A stretch of 64,000 bases of DNA from Drechmeria coniospora (Eukaryota > Ascomycota > Sordariomycetes > Hypocreales > Ophiocordycipitaceae), in the NCBI RefSeq assembly GCF_001625195.1, contig NC_054391.1, positions 6,583,157 to 6,647,156 of the forward strand, given 5' to 3'. Below are positions 10,384-21,480 of this stretch, in pieces. A program made the position numbers and the translations under genes. Each line of letters starts with the position of its first letter. Positions within the stretch are counted from its first letter, which is position 1. The notes beneath the pieces were generated by a model. It saw only the letters and a list, made by a program, of their open reading frames with translations. It was not told the origin of the DNA and did not search any database.

Positions 10384-13300
10384 GGTCGGATCGTCCTTGA
10401 TGAGGAAGGCAAGGCAAGGTCCAGTTTCGGGCGAGGAGAAGGAAGGAGATGGTTTTTCATTCCAGGCATAGTGGGAGTTGGGTCAGCGGATGAGCTCCAT
10501 GGTGCCATGCCGAGCACGACTGAAACACGAGCCACCGTTCGAGTGATGCCCTTTGTATCTTTGGGGAGGTTGTGCTCGTGAGATGGGTGACGAACGTGAC
10601 GGGCGAGTATGGAGGAGCGCGAGCGTTAGGTGTATATGTGGGTATGTACGGTTGCATGTACTTACATAGCAGCACTGTACAAGTACACCTGGAGCACTCC
10701 TTGAGGGCCTACTGCACTGTACTGTAGGTACTTGTGCTCGTAATTTCGATGGCAACCCGTCAGCCACTCATCCAATACTGGATCGTGACAGGGGACGGGG
10801 GGGCAAAACAGGATACCAAGTACGGAGTACAGTAATACTCTGTAGGTATTAATACAATTGAACAGGCTCGGCAGATGGTGGCCACTTCCATGGGCGGCGC
10901 TAAGAGCCCGAAGCAAACCCAAGCAATGATGACAGACTGAGACCGACAGCAGACACGGTATTACTGGTAAATACAGCACAACTACGGAGTACTGTAAGTA
11001 CCTAGTAAGCACACACCCCCAAAGCGACCCCGGGACCAGGGGCGGTGGGGGCCGGGCGGGTCATGAGACGAGCTCCCAAGATCAAAGTCAAGCTGGTGAC
11101 TGATCAAGCGCAAAAAATCGCTAGGCCTAGTCGAGTTAAACGAGCATTCCGACGACGACGCCGCCGAAGCAGGATTACCACCAACTTCGCGACGTCGATA
11201 TACGCAACTCATGTCTCCTCCCAAAGCAACCCGTTGGGAATCAGCGTGATGGGGAGCATAATGATACAAGACAAGATTCCAACAAGCCTGTGCACTAAAT
11301 ACTGTTGCTCACCTCTCTGCTCCAACACTCAACGGCCCCCAATCCTTGTTTGCGTTGTTTGCGTCGGCATAAATCGGATGGATTAGGCGGGTACTACTCC
11401 GAAGAGAGGGCAGTCGAAATAGTCGTACCATGACTGCAGCCATAAATTATTGCTCGGAAGGGGAAACTGAATGGGCGTGGCGTGCGAAACGATGCGGAGA
11501 CGTGGCGATTGTACACTCTGCACTGCACGTATTGGCACAAGAGGGAACGGCGACGCTGGATCTCGCGGTGCATGTCAAGGTAACCAGCTAGTAGTTTGCA
11601 GAAGCATGAATGGAGCTCGGCTGGTTGGCTATATGGCGGATACAGTCAGCTGTCGTGAAATAAGAACACGCGGAAGGAAATGCCTCGGTGCTTTCCACAA
11701 TCGTCGAGACAAATCTCGAGTTGCTCTTTCCGCCTTCTCGCGTGGTACGTGCCATGGCCAAACTCGGCAAGGGCCTTGCAGGTGTGTTTCCCTCGCGTCA
11801 CTTTGACCAGCGGAGGATGCGCTGCTTCACACAAACAACATGCAGAAAATGGAGGCCCGGGCAAAACGAAGAGAAGCAGGGCCAGAGAAAGGTAAAAAAA
11901 ACACGCCACCTCTCTGTTCGAACGCCGGGATTTGCACCCAGGCTGTACTCTGTCAGTCGGTGTTCTGTTCCCTTAACGACTGCGTCACTTACTCTCTTCC
12001 TTGGGAGGGAAGCGGGTTAACTACTACCCCACGTCCGATTTACGAAAGCGAGCAATAATTCCCCTTATAAAGCAGTGGCCAGCCGGGGCAGGCCCGGTAG
12101 CAAACCTTGGACGGACCTGTGAACGGCCGTGAATCACTCTTGGGTCCTCGCTGGCTGGTCGTGGCTGGGGCGACGAACGGACCGTGGCTGGCGGGCGCCT
12201 GCAGCTGGTCGAGGGATGGAAGTTGACAGGCAGCCAGCCACGACGTCAACCATGCCGATGCTGGCTCATTTAGCAGAGCAGAGGCAGTCTCCCATCCTCG
12301 AACACTCGGGACGAAGGCAGCTCCAACATGGGCATACGACCGCTCTTCATTCATAATGTTCCGTCGGGCAAGAATGTTCGACACAAGCTGGCAGCGGACA
12401 AACGGCATGGTCTGGTCCAAGGTGCAGCCAGGTAGCTGGTGTGGGAATGGCTGGTTCGCGCCACTGCAGCATCTCGATCCCTATTAGCCTCACCGGCCTG
12501 GCCCGAGTTGACCGTACCCTTGGCCGCAAGTCCCGATGCGGCAATTGAGTCGCTGATCGATGAGGGCCTTTCGCCGCCGCCGCCCAGAGATGCTCCCAGG
12601 GTTCAGGGCGGAGGTAATGTGGGTTTTTTCCGTCCCGGAAGACTCGTGAGACCCACGAAGGAAGAACATCAGCACCATCATCTGGCTCTAACCATTGCGT
12701 AGAGTACACTCCGGAGCGGTGCTGTGACGAAAACCGACGTCGCTCAGGGGAGCACTGCCCACGACGGCCGCTGCGCGCCTATCAGTTGGTACCCTGGGAA
12801 GCGCGGCCTGGAGCGGTGCCAGCCATCGGACTTTGATGTGTACCATTCCGAAAGGAGAAGAAACTCAGCTTGCGTGGGTAGGGCGCAAACATGCTCAGGG
12901 CATCGTCGGATGCAAAGGACACCGCGAGAGAGCTGAGGACAACGGAAATAGAGAGCTGCATGGCGCGGCCACGCCCCTTTGCGAGAACTCGTCAGCCGAA
13001 GAACGACCCACCGAAATATCGGAACATTGTCATTGGCTGTTGCTGACGCTGTCGTCGGATTCGCCGCTGGCCGGAGCACGACACAGTCAGCAAGCAAGAG
13101 GACGGACCCATCTTGGTACCTTTCATCATGTATTAATGTGCAGTACCCAGGACGGGCCTAAGTTGCTGTCAAGCCGTCGCCATCCAGTCGACTTGTGTGA
13201 CATCATGGCGCTAGCTTCGAGGACCTGTCCAACTTGGCGCCCGCTGCCGTGCTGCACATGTGCGCCTGCTCCTCCAAGTACTTACCTGTACATACCGCCG

Positions 13301-13606
13301 ACCATACCAAGTGTGGCGTATCTGCTTGGCCGGGTCCTCTTGATGCAACTCTCACCCAACCCAACGATCAATTGGTAGCAATAATTCCCGGTTGTTTCCA
13401 CAAGGTGCTCCGAGAAGTCGAGAGAACGACGCCTGCCTTTGAACTATACTCTTGCTGCTTCTGGACCGAGCCCCGGCGTTGTCGTCGGAGCCGCTCGACC
13501 TCGCTCATCAAACCCCAGCTTTGAGTGCGTCATCACCGTCGATGTCGTCGTTGCATTCCTCTCTCTCCCGGCTCGATATCGCTCCTTGGTCCCATAATTT
13601 TCCGTC
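10384..13606. other. Gene-free region upstream of two divergent genes
   Basis: GTAC-rich stretches at 10630-10740 and 10815-11000 include two TACGGAGTAC copies. From 11040 to 13500 composition is ordinary and open frames on both strands overlap without any recognisable domain. One tRNA-like segment is listed separately. The last few hundred bases are pyrimidine-rich and probably form the promoter and leader of the zinc-cluster gene. Confidence 0.6.
11913..12000 (-). other. tRNA-like segment (degenerate tRNA or SINE head), tentative
   Basis: On the minus strand an A-box-like TGACGCAGTCGTTAAGG (starting at 11987) is followed at about 48 nt by CTGGGTGCAAATCCCGG, which can form a five-pair T-arm with a seven-base loop (B-box-like). 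The sequences that should pair as an acceptor stem do not match, so this is not a working tRNA as read. Confidence 0.25.
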
Positions 13607-15081
13607 ATGACCTCCAAATCCGCCAAGAACCCATCGGCCAGCGATGTGCCAACACACCGGGCCTGTGACGAATGCCGTAAGTCGTCTCATGGACAGGTCC
13701 GGAACTTCCGGCCGAGAGCTCACTTCCCACTCACACGCGTCCTGCAGGAGCGCGAAAACTAGCTTGCACGAAGGAGGTCGACGGCTGTGTACGATGTAAG
13801 AGGGAAGGTGTATTGTGCCATTACTCGCCGCAAAAGCCGATGGGCCGTCCGAGAAAGCGTCGCCATGTGCCTTCGGCAGTAGGCGCGTCGGGGTTGGTTG
13901 GGGGGCCTGCAGCGGACGAACTCGTCTCGCCGCCAAAGGATGGCGGCATCGATGCTCGCGTACAACTCTCGGGCACAAACCTCGACTTCTTCTCCCAAGA
14001 TACGGACCCCAGCCTGGATTTTCTAGACTTGCTGCCCGCGGGCTTCCACGATGATGGCGGTGACGACCTTTTCGGCCCGCATCCGCTTGGTGCGCCTCCG
14101 ATATCAACCCTGAACGACCTGTTTCTCGATGACCCAGCGGCTTCGGTGCCCTGCACTGATGCCGGCCTGGAAGGGTTCGACTTTTGTGTGCCACGCTCCC
14201 CAAGAACTGCAGTATTCGACGGTACCGGTGACTCATTTGAGCTTTGGACGCCCTCTCGGCGTTCAACACCTCACCGGCAGACTCCCGTGCCATGCCACGG
14301 GTGCTTGCCAGGGGCGGCCGAATCCCCTGAGCCTGTGCCAGGGGGCCCGCTTAAGGCGATGCCGAACACCTCCTGTGGCTGCCTTGCATCTCTATATCTG
14401 GCGCTCGAATCGCTCTCCCGCCTCCCGTCCGACGCAACATCTGCTACGCGCGTGGCAAGGGATGCCTGCAATGTGGCGCAGAATGTTGTGGACTGCCGAA
14501 ACTGCTCAAATGCCTTCCTTGACGACCCCACGAAGCCGCCGCCGATTCAATCGTTCCAAAATCTCATGTTTCTGGGGGCACTGCTGCCATCCGCTTGCAA
14601 TTCCTACGCGTCGATCCTCGAAATGGTCGATGAAGAGTGTGCTGCGGCGAAGAGAGAGAACCGGACCATCTACTTTTCGTTTGAAGGCGTGGCTGGGCAT
14701 TGGGGGGATGTCGTCGAAACCCAGGGTCATTGCGCGGCCATGAAGCGGCTGGACGGTTGCTGTCTACCTCCTGATATCTGGAGGACGACGATGCGCGCGA
14801 TATTGAGGTTGGATATCTACGGACAAGACGAGTCGCGGTGCAATGCGCCATCCGCTGTATGCCGACAACGGGGGCTGAGGGATGTGCTGAAGCAAATGGA
14901 CGAAACGTCGCGGCGGCGTCACGAGGTGATGGACGAGCTCTACGCCAATGGGCAAGCCCCAAAACACTCACACTTCATGATGTCTCCCGCGAATCGGCCG
15001 CCTTGTCCTCCCGAGCAGAGGAACTGTGTCAGAATACTGGACACGGCGAGACTAGCATTGGAGAGCCTGGTCATTGCCTAA
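13607..15081 (+). CDS. Zn2Cys6 zinc-cluster transcription factor
   Basis: Exons 13607-13676 and 13748-15081 give 467 aa. The intron (71 nt, GTAAGT...CAG) splits the zinc cluster, as is common in this family. The joined motif starts ACDECRARKLACTK and has spacing CX2CX6CX6CX2CX6C, the canonical binuclear cluster that binds two zinc ions and CGG half-sites. It is followed by the basic GRPRKRR. There is no recognisable fungal-trans middle domain. Instead, residues from about 190 on resemble the AflR-type C-terminal region with several Cys and a helix-rich end (ILDTARLALESL). It is probably a sequence-specific nuclear regulator; targets are unknown. The gene is convergent with the next. Confidence 0.88.
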
Positions 15082-15518
15082 GAACGGGTAGGCTAGTCAA
15101 TCTCTTCCCCAGCATGATTATTGCAAACGACGACCTGCACATGGGAACTTGCGCCTTTCTGCGCCCAAACCGCGGATAGATGTCGCCGCAAGAGGAATTT
15201 CGACAAAACGGGAGTCCTACCACGGAACAGGAGGAAGTGGCGCCTCGGGATAGACGGGGCCTCAAGAACACGCCTACATAATCATGAATATACCATCCTT
15301 GATGGCACTTTGAACAGTTCTCCATACGATCTGGGCATGAGGCATACATATGAATGGACACTGGATCAGTTGGACACCTGCCCCTATTTTTTGGTCGCGC
15401 CATAGATCTAACAAAGTCACCGAGGCCATAACCCGTTCCCATGCAGTGACCAAAACGCCGTGCTTGTGCATTGAAAGCCAGATAGCGCGCTCTGCGACAT
15501 GCTGCTTTGCGGCCCCGT
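15082..15518. other. Convergent 3' intergenic spacer
   Basis: The stretch between the two stop codons holds no gene and few GTAC words. Confidence 0.6.
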
Positions 15519-16709
15519 TCAGTCTTCGTCCTGCATCATGGCCAGGACATCAAGCTCCCGTTTGACGAGGCGATCGAATTCGTCGCGCTCGATGCCCGAC
15601 GCGCGCGACAACAGGTACAGGCTCCTGATGGAGCGGGCCACGTGCTGCTTCACGCCGAACTCGTTCTGCTCCTGCTTTCCGGCCGTCTCCTCGAGCTTGG
15701 CGACGGTATGGGGGCCATTGGAGCTCGCGCTCGACTCGGGTCGCGGGTGGGCCATCTCGACGGCCAGCGCGTCGTGAGGCGGCGACGAACCAAGCAGGCC
15801 CAGAAGGCCGGACCGGTGGTGCTCACTGGGCTGCGGCTGGGCGAGGACGGCACTGTCGTGGCCTTGTGGCTGGCCTCGACCGAGACCCAGGGACGGCATC
15901 AGGTGCGCTTGCTGGGCCTCCTCGTCCGGGTCGTGGTTGTCCATGGCGGGCTGGACCTGGTCATACTGCGCAAAGTACTCGTCCTCTGTCGAGCCGGAGT
16001 GGTACTGCCTCGCCGCCTGCGAGGCGTGGCCTGCCGTTCCGGGGCCCGGGGAGCGCGACACTTTGGGGGTGCGAGCGGGGGTGGCATCATAGCGGCCCCA
16101 GTAATCGTCGTCGTCGTCATCGTCGTCGTCGTCGTCGCCGTCGCCGTTTCTTACGTCCTTGTTGACGCCGTTGACTTGGATCGTGGACGGATGGCTCTGA
16201 CCAAGCTCGAACCGCTGTTCCGCGGCGGCGATGCTCGACATGCCACCAAAGTCGGAGAAGGGTTCGGCCTTGTCGGCGACGGAGACCTCCCCGACCCTCC
16301 AGCCGTCACCGCCACCCTCTTGGTCGTTGACACAGTAGATGAGACGGAAGGTCAGGCCCAGCTCCCGCAGGACAACGAGGGCTTGGAGCGTTTCCTCGTC
16401 GAGACGCCTGTAGCGCGTTTCAGACTCGTGCTCCCAGTCGACCTCGACCTCGCCCGAAACGGGATGCGGCTCGAGGGCGGGCCCACGCACGACGTCGGCC
16501 AGATCGACCGTCTTGGCCGGCTCGTAGCACAGAAGGCGCAGCCAAGGCTCGGCGGAGGAGCTGGAGAGCAGCTGGACTCGCTGGCGCAAGATGGGAGACA
16601 GGAGGGGCAACACTTGACTTGCCGGCTGCGTCGATGCGGCGGCGGCGGGGAGAGCCGGCAGGAGGGGGGCCAGGAGAGCGGCGGGATCGGGAAGGGGTAT
16701 GGTGGCCAT
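15519..16709 (-). CDS. Unrecognised acidic protein
   Basis: A single open frame of 396 codons from an ATG at 16709. Residues 1-160 look folded: an Ala/Pro/Leu-rich helical start, then RLLCYEPAKTVDLADVV and LTFRLIYCVNDQ. A run of about 11 Asp follows, encoded by a GAC repeat (plus strand 16107-16143). Next is a long Gln/His/Ser-rich linker, then a C-terminal helical segment, RSIRSLYLLSRASGIERDEFD. I do not recognise a catalytic motif. The layout (folded head, acidic linker, helical tail) suggests an adaptor or regulatory protein, but this is inference. The overlapping plus-strand frame (15507-16721) is Arg/Gly-rich and taken as its shadow. Confidence 0.7.
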   Translation of the reverse strand: MATIPLPDPAALLAPLLPALPAAAASTQPASQVLPLLSPILRQRVQLLSSSSAEPWLRLLCYEPAKTVDLADVVRGPALEPHPVSGEVEVDWEHESETRYRRLDEETLQALVVLRELGLTFRLIYCVNDQEGGGDGWRVGEVSVADKAEPFSDFGGMSSIAAAEQRFELGQSHPSTIQVNGVNKDVRNGDGDDDDDDDDDDDYWGRYDATPARTPKVSRSPGPGTAGHASQAARQYHSGSTEDEYFAQYDQVQPAMDNHDPDEEAQQAHLMPSLGLGRGQPQGHDSAVLAQPQPSEHHRSGLLGLLGSSPPHDALAVEMAHPRPESSASSNGPHTVAKLEETAGKQEQNEFGVKQHVARSIRSLYLLSRASGIERDEFDRLVKRELDVLAMMQDED

Positions 16710-18317
16710 GGCGAGCTGTGAGGTGGTGAGGGCCGATGTCCAGCAGTCCGACGACGCCGTGGGGGGCCGCCAGACGGAGGCGGGGTGGTGAGTTTGGCGG
16801 TAAGAAGACTATGGTTGCGATGCAGTCTCACATGCTCGTTACCGATCGGTCTTGGACGAGCACATTCAGCTTCTTCGTTCACTTCGTCGTCGTCTGCTTT
16901 TCCTTCCCCGTCGCCACTTGGACCAGCAACAAGAGCTACGTACGATTGGTGCCGTCGCCCGTCGTTCGGGGGATGCTACACGAGAAGGATAAGCGAACTG
17001 GAAGGGGGACAGCAAGACGATGAAAAAAAAATGGAAGCGAAGAGAGGACAAGGACGGCGAGGCGAGAATACGTCAAGTGACAGGCCGATTTTGGACGTCT
17101 CGTTCCCGTGAAATGGACATGGCAGTTCCGATATGGGTTACGGCCGCGGCAAGGGGCAGCCAATGGCGGCACCAGCAGCTTCTCCATGCTTCGGGGCAAA
17201 GGAAGCACGAGCAAACGAGCCGAACAGGGTGTGCTCCTGTTTCCTTCCTACCAGCCGAACCAGCACAGCAGTGCGGAGTAGGGGCTCGTACGGCGCAGTT
17301 AGTGCCGATAAGACGAGTGCAAGTCGTATGGTATGGCTTGCTTCGGCTATAGGTGTACTGTAGGCAAGTACTGTACCTACTAGGCTAGTTCGCAAACGCA
17401 ACAAGGCTACCAGTAGTTTGCCTATTCGTCGTTGTCGCAGTCCGTTCAGGGGCTGTTGGTGGTGCAGGTGGGGTTTGCATGTGCCTGGGTTCGGCCATGG
17501 GCGTGCAAGTACAGTACGTAAGCGCTACCTATAGTACTGTAGGTGTAGGTAATAAGTGTGCAAGAAAGTACTAGCCTAGTACTTATAGGTTCGCCTTAGT
17601 GGATGCTTTCTTAGGTGTACGGAGTACAACTATTACCTTGTACTTACACATGTGCTTATACTGTAATTACTTAAGTACTTATACTTTCTTACACAAGCAA
17701 CCTACTGTACTTGTACTAGAGAAAGTACTTACATGCTTAAAGGTACAGGACATCGCGACGTGCCCGCCAGATACATCAAGCACGTCGCCGTAAGCAGGCT
17801 CCAGGACGCTGGGCGACGAAACTCTGGCCATTTCTCTGATCGATGGGAAATCTGTTGATGGAAAAGGAAATCCTAGTGAGTTTTGGACGTGGAAACAGGC
17901 AGTTACTCGTACCTGGTATTTTCCGTACATCGCACAGTGCTCCGTAGAACCGCATCCTCCAGATAATTATACCTGCTGCCTACCACAGTGCCGATTTTCA
18001 GACCACGCCCTTGCTGGCCGCTCAATACCAGCCGCTTCTGGGGCCTTCTACACTCACACCCTTGCTCGTTCGGGACCGCAACAACGTCGTTCCAGAAACC
18101 AACATTGAATCTCTCGCTGCTTCGCAAAGCACGTCTCTGATATCGGCCCAGCGGCACGGACAAACATCTCGCCCTTGATGGTCCTTTTCTCTTCTTGGAA
18201 TTCTCGCAACCTTGCATCAGTATTCGTTGATACATAACCGTTTTCGTCTCCCGGTACGGCTCTGCTGTGCCAACGTTGCGTGCCGTGCGCAGCCCGCGAG
18301 CCGACCAGGCGGCCTGC
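16710..18317. other. Divergent intergenic region with a GTAC-rich core
   Basis: Holds the promoter of the acidic protein and the leader of TPC1. The middle (17340-17750) is rich in GTACTGTA, GTACGGAGTAC and AAGTACTTA words. No gene is recognised; several open frames are GC-driven shadows. Confidence 0.6.
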
Positions 18318-19400
18318 ATGTCCTCCAGCGCAGGTCACCTCAAGGATGAGGTGCGCAAGGTTGCCCCGATTGCAGACCGAGGTCGATGACCGGAGCCGCT
18401 GCTGACTCTGGCATCCTAGGGTTCGAAGCTCCAAGTCATATCGGCTGGCGCCATCGCCGGCCTCTTTTCCAGGTACGCCATTTTGAGGCCCCCTCCCCCG
18501 GGGCGAACCCCATCTCACAAAGGTAGATTCGTTGTCGCGCCCCTCGACGTCGTCAAGATTCGCCTCCAGCTCCAGCCACACTCCCTCTCCGACCCCCTTC
18601 TCCCACTGCGCGAGGCGCCCGCATACCGAGGGACCGTTGGCACTCTCAAGCACATCCTTCGCCACGAGGGCCTCACGGGCCTCTGGAAGGGCAATGTCCC
18701 CGCCGAGCTCCTGTACGTCTGCTACGCCGCCGTGCAGTTCACGACGTACCGCACCACGACCCTCCTACTCCGGACCTCGCTGCCGACGAAGCTGCCCGAC
18801 GCTGCCGAGAGCTTCGTCGCCGGCGCCACCTCGGGCGCCGTCGCGACGAGCCTGACCTACCCCCTCGACCTGCTGAGAACGCGATTCGCAGCCCAAGGGA
18901 GGCGTCGCGTCTACGACTCGCTGCGGAGCGCCGTGCGGAACATTGGCCGGGATGAGGGCTGGAGAGGCTACTTTCGTGGTCTCGTCCCCACCCTGGGCCA
19001 GATCATCCCCTTCATGGGCATCTTCTTCGCCACCTACGAGGGCCTCAGGGTCCAACTGGCCGGCCTGCACATGCCCTGGGGTAGCGGCGACGCCACGGCC
19101 GGCATCTGCGCGAGCATCATCGCCAAGACGTCCGTCTTCCCCCTCGACCTGGTGCGCAAGCGAATTCAGGTCCAAGGTCCGACGAGGAACAAGTACGTCT
19201 ACAACAACATGCCCGAGTACACGACGGCCATCCGCGGCATCCGCATGATAGCCAGGACGGAGGGCATCCGAGGCCTCTACAAGGGGCTGTCCGTCAGTCT
19301 GATCAAGGCGGCGCCGGCGAGTGCCGTCACCTTGTGGACGTACGAGCGCAGCCTGAAATACATCATGAGCCTGGACGCGAACCGAGAGTCACCCTTGTAA
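18318..19400 (+). CDS. TPC1: Mitochondrial thiamine pyrophosphate carrier
   Basis: Three exons, 18318-18350, 18420-18472 and 18527-19400, sum to 319 aa, the normal length. It imports thiamine pyrophosphate through the inner mitochondrial membrane for the 2-oxoacid dehydrogenases. The start [20 protein letters not shown] and the segment [19 protein letters not shown] match the family. All three mitochondrial-carrier signatures are present: [18 protein letters not shown] and PLDLVRKRI, each with its following Gly-rich helix. The short 11-codon first exon was chosen because it supplies the family N-terminus. Introns begin GTGCGC and GTACGC; the second ends GTAG. It is convergent with the nucleosidase, 96 bp away. 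Confidence 0.93.
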
Positions 19401-19496
19401 TTCGACCCAAACGGGCACGCTAGGTAACCTAGTTTTCGTTCCAAGCGCACGGCGACGACGCGGAACCCCGACATGGCCACCCTTTGCCCGTCCCAT

Positions 19497-20874
19497 CTAG
19501 CCCTTGTTGACCACGTCGGCCCGCCCGATGCACTCCTCCATGACCTGCCAGAACTTGGTCACGTCCATGCCTCTCGGTATCCGCACGCCCTCGGACCCGA
19601 CGGGCAGCGGCTTGGCCAGTGTCCTACCCGTCTGCTTACCGCCGCTCTTCGCCTCGTCAAAGGATCCTTCGGTGACGACGGTGACCTCGAAGCGTTCGTC
19701 GTGCCGGGGCGACAAGCTCTTGGACGCGTCCCACTCGAAAAAGGGAATCTCGTCACCGGTGCCGATGAGCACGGCGGCGACGGCGATGGGGTCGTGCAGC
19801 GGGGGGCCGGCCGTGATGCCAAACACGTCACTGGTCGGCGTCCGCCGTCAGCGACCGGGGGCCGAACTTGCAAGGCAACAACCCGGAAGAGGGTGCGGCA
19901 GGGAGGGGACTTACACGTAGGTCTTGGCGAAAAAGTAGAGCAGCTCGACCAGCATCGTCCGCAGCGTCGACTTGCCCACGCCCGACTTCTCGCCACCCTG
20001 GCCGTAGAGCAGCAGGTCTCTCACCTCGTCCGTGGCTAGCACCTGGTGGCTCAGGTCGAGCGGTACCACCGTCGTCTTGCGGGCAATCTCCGGGTTGTGA
20101 AAGATGTCGGCGGCGGCCTCGGGGTCGACGAGAATGTTGAACTCGGCATACGGCGTCACGTTCCCGATGCGCTCGACGTCGTCGACCTTGCCCATGGGCG
20201 CGTCGGAGAAGCCGCCGCCGAAGGAACCGCCCATGAGGCTCAGGCCCTTGATGTGCGCGATGAGCTCGGGGTACTTGCGGAAGAGGGCGCCGACGTTGGT
20301 GAGAGCACCCGTGGCGACGACCCAGGCCGTCCCGGCCGGCTGGCTCTTGAGCGCCGTCGCCATGGCCTCGATGGCCGGCGTGGGCTGTGGTTTGCACTTG
20401 GGCGCCGGCAGCAGGTCGGTGCCGTCGAGACCGCTCTCGCCGTGAATGTCCGTCGGCGCGTGGATGGCCGGCCGTTCGAGCGCCTTGCCGAGGCCCGTGT
20501 ACAGGGGGATGTCGTTGTGCTTGCCCAGCGCCGTGAGGACCGAGGCGGCGTTGTGCGTCGTGTGCCTGTCCTGTCAGTTGCCTCCTGCGACGTGTGGGAG
20601 GGAAGCCGAGAGCAGGGTTGGCATCGTAGGCCGTGGACGTACTCGAGAGAGGCGTTTCCGAACACCGTCGAAACGCCCAGCAGCTTGATCCGGGGATGGT
20701 ATGCGGCTAGCAGCATCGCGAACACGTCCTGCGCGGCGTCAGCCAGCGAACTCGCAGCCGCAGGGGCCAACGTGAGGGCCTCGGAAGGGACGCGGCCATG
20801 TTGCACGCGGCAGCCGAACATACATCGTGTCCTGGGTCGCAGTCCAGCCAGACGGGGACCTTGGAAACGGTCAT
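19497..20874 (-). CDS. URH1: Uridine/inosine-type nucleoside hydrolase
   Basis: Four exons, 20874-20824, 20728-20643, 20565-19915 and 19830-19497, sum to 373 aa. It hydrolyses the N-glycosidic bond of ribonucleosides (uridine, possibly inosine or nicotinamide riboside) in the cytosol for salvage. The N-terminus MTVSKVPVWLDCDPGHDDVF contains the DxDxGxDD calcium-binding signature, restored only by splicing exon 1 to exon 2. NASLEHTTHNAASVL follows at the next join. Further conserved blocks are VVATGALTNVGAL, LSLMGGSF, EFNILVDPEAA and GPPLHDPIAVA, the last with the C-terminal His-Asp. Introns are 77-95 nt. Which base is preferred cannot be read from sequence alone. Confidence 0.92.
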
Positions 20875-21480
20875 GGTTGGATACGGCACGCGTAGGGGGT
20901 GTGGGCGTCGTCGCAGAGGTTGGCTCTGTCAAGCAGCGTTCACTTGGCGCCAGAAGAAAATCGAATCTACGATTGAAAAGGCCGTTTGCTTGCTTCAGGT
21001 CAAGAAGCAGATTGAGGGACGAGGCAATGGATGGATGGATGAATGGATGGAGAGGCGAGCGAATGGATGCCAGTTTCAAAATGTCCGGGGAGGCACGAAG
21101 TCGTTCGTGGCAGTTAGGCTGTTGTACTCCGTATTCCGTAACTTTACGCAGCAAACAACCCCCCCCTTCCATCAACCCCATCACCCCCCCCCATCACCCC
21201 CACCACGTCTGCTGTGCAACTCCACATCTACACCTATCCAAGCTCCACACCGAGCCCCGGACTTCGCGCAGTGAGACGTTCGGAACGAGGCTCACCCACC
21301 GAGCGGCCCCGACTTTGCCCTCCTTGCTCTTGGACTGACCTGTACTGCACTCCGGATAAGTGCTCCGTACATGCAGGAGCAATAGTGAGTGGCCAGGTGC
21401 AGTATCATCTGACATCACATGACCATCTCACGCATCACCGTATTTGCGTCGTCGCGGAGTTCCGCGACAACTGGCCATTC
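20875..21480. other. Intergenic region with simple repeats
   Basis: Upstream of the nucleosidase and downstream of the RED gene. It contains an ATGG tandem repeat (about 21027-21051), C-rich runs (21160-21200) and a few GTAC words (TACTCCGTATTCCG near 21125). No gene is seen. Confidence 0.6.

Noticed and set aside
8735..15081. Secondary-metabolite cluster from an acyltransferase next to a C6 regulator
   Set aside because: No backbone enzyme, oxidase or transporter lies nearby, and the flanking genes are TERT and housekeeping genes.
18420..18432. GGTTCGAAGCTCC as a tRNA B box
   Set aside because: It is the start of TPC1 exon 2, with no A box or stems around it.
20046..21338. A 430-codon plus-strand frame over the nucleosidase gene
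   Set aside because: Opposite strand to a well-supported four-exon hydrolase, without recognisable motifs.
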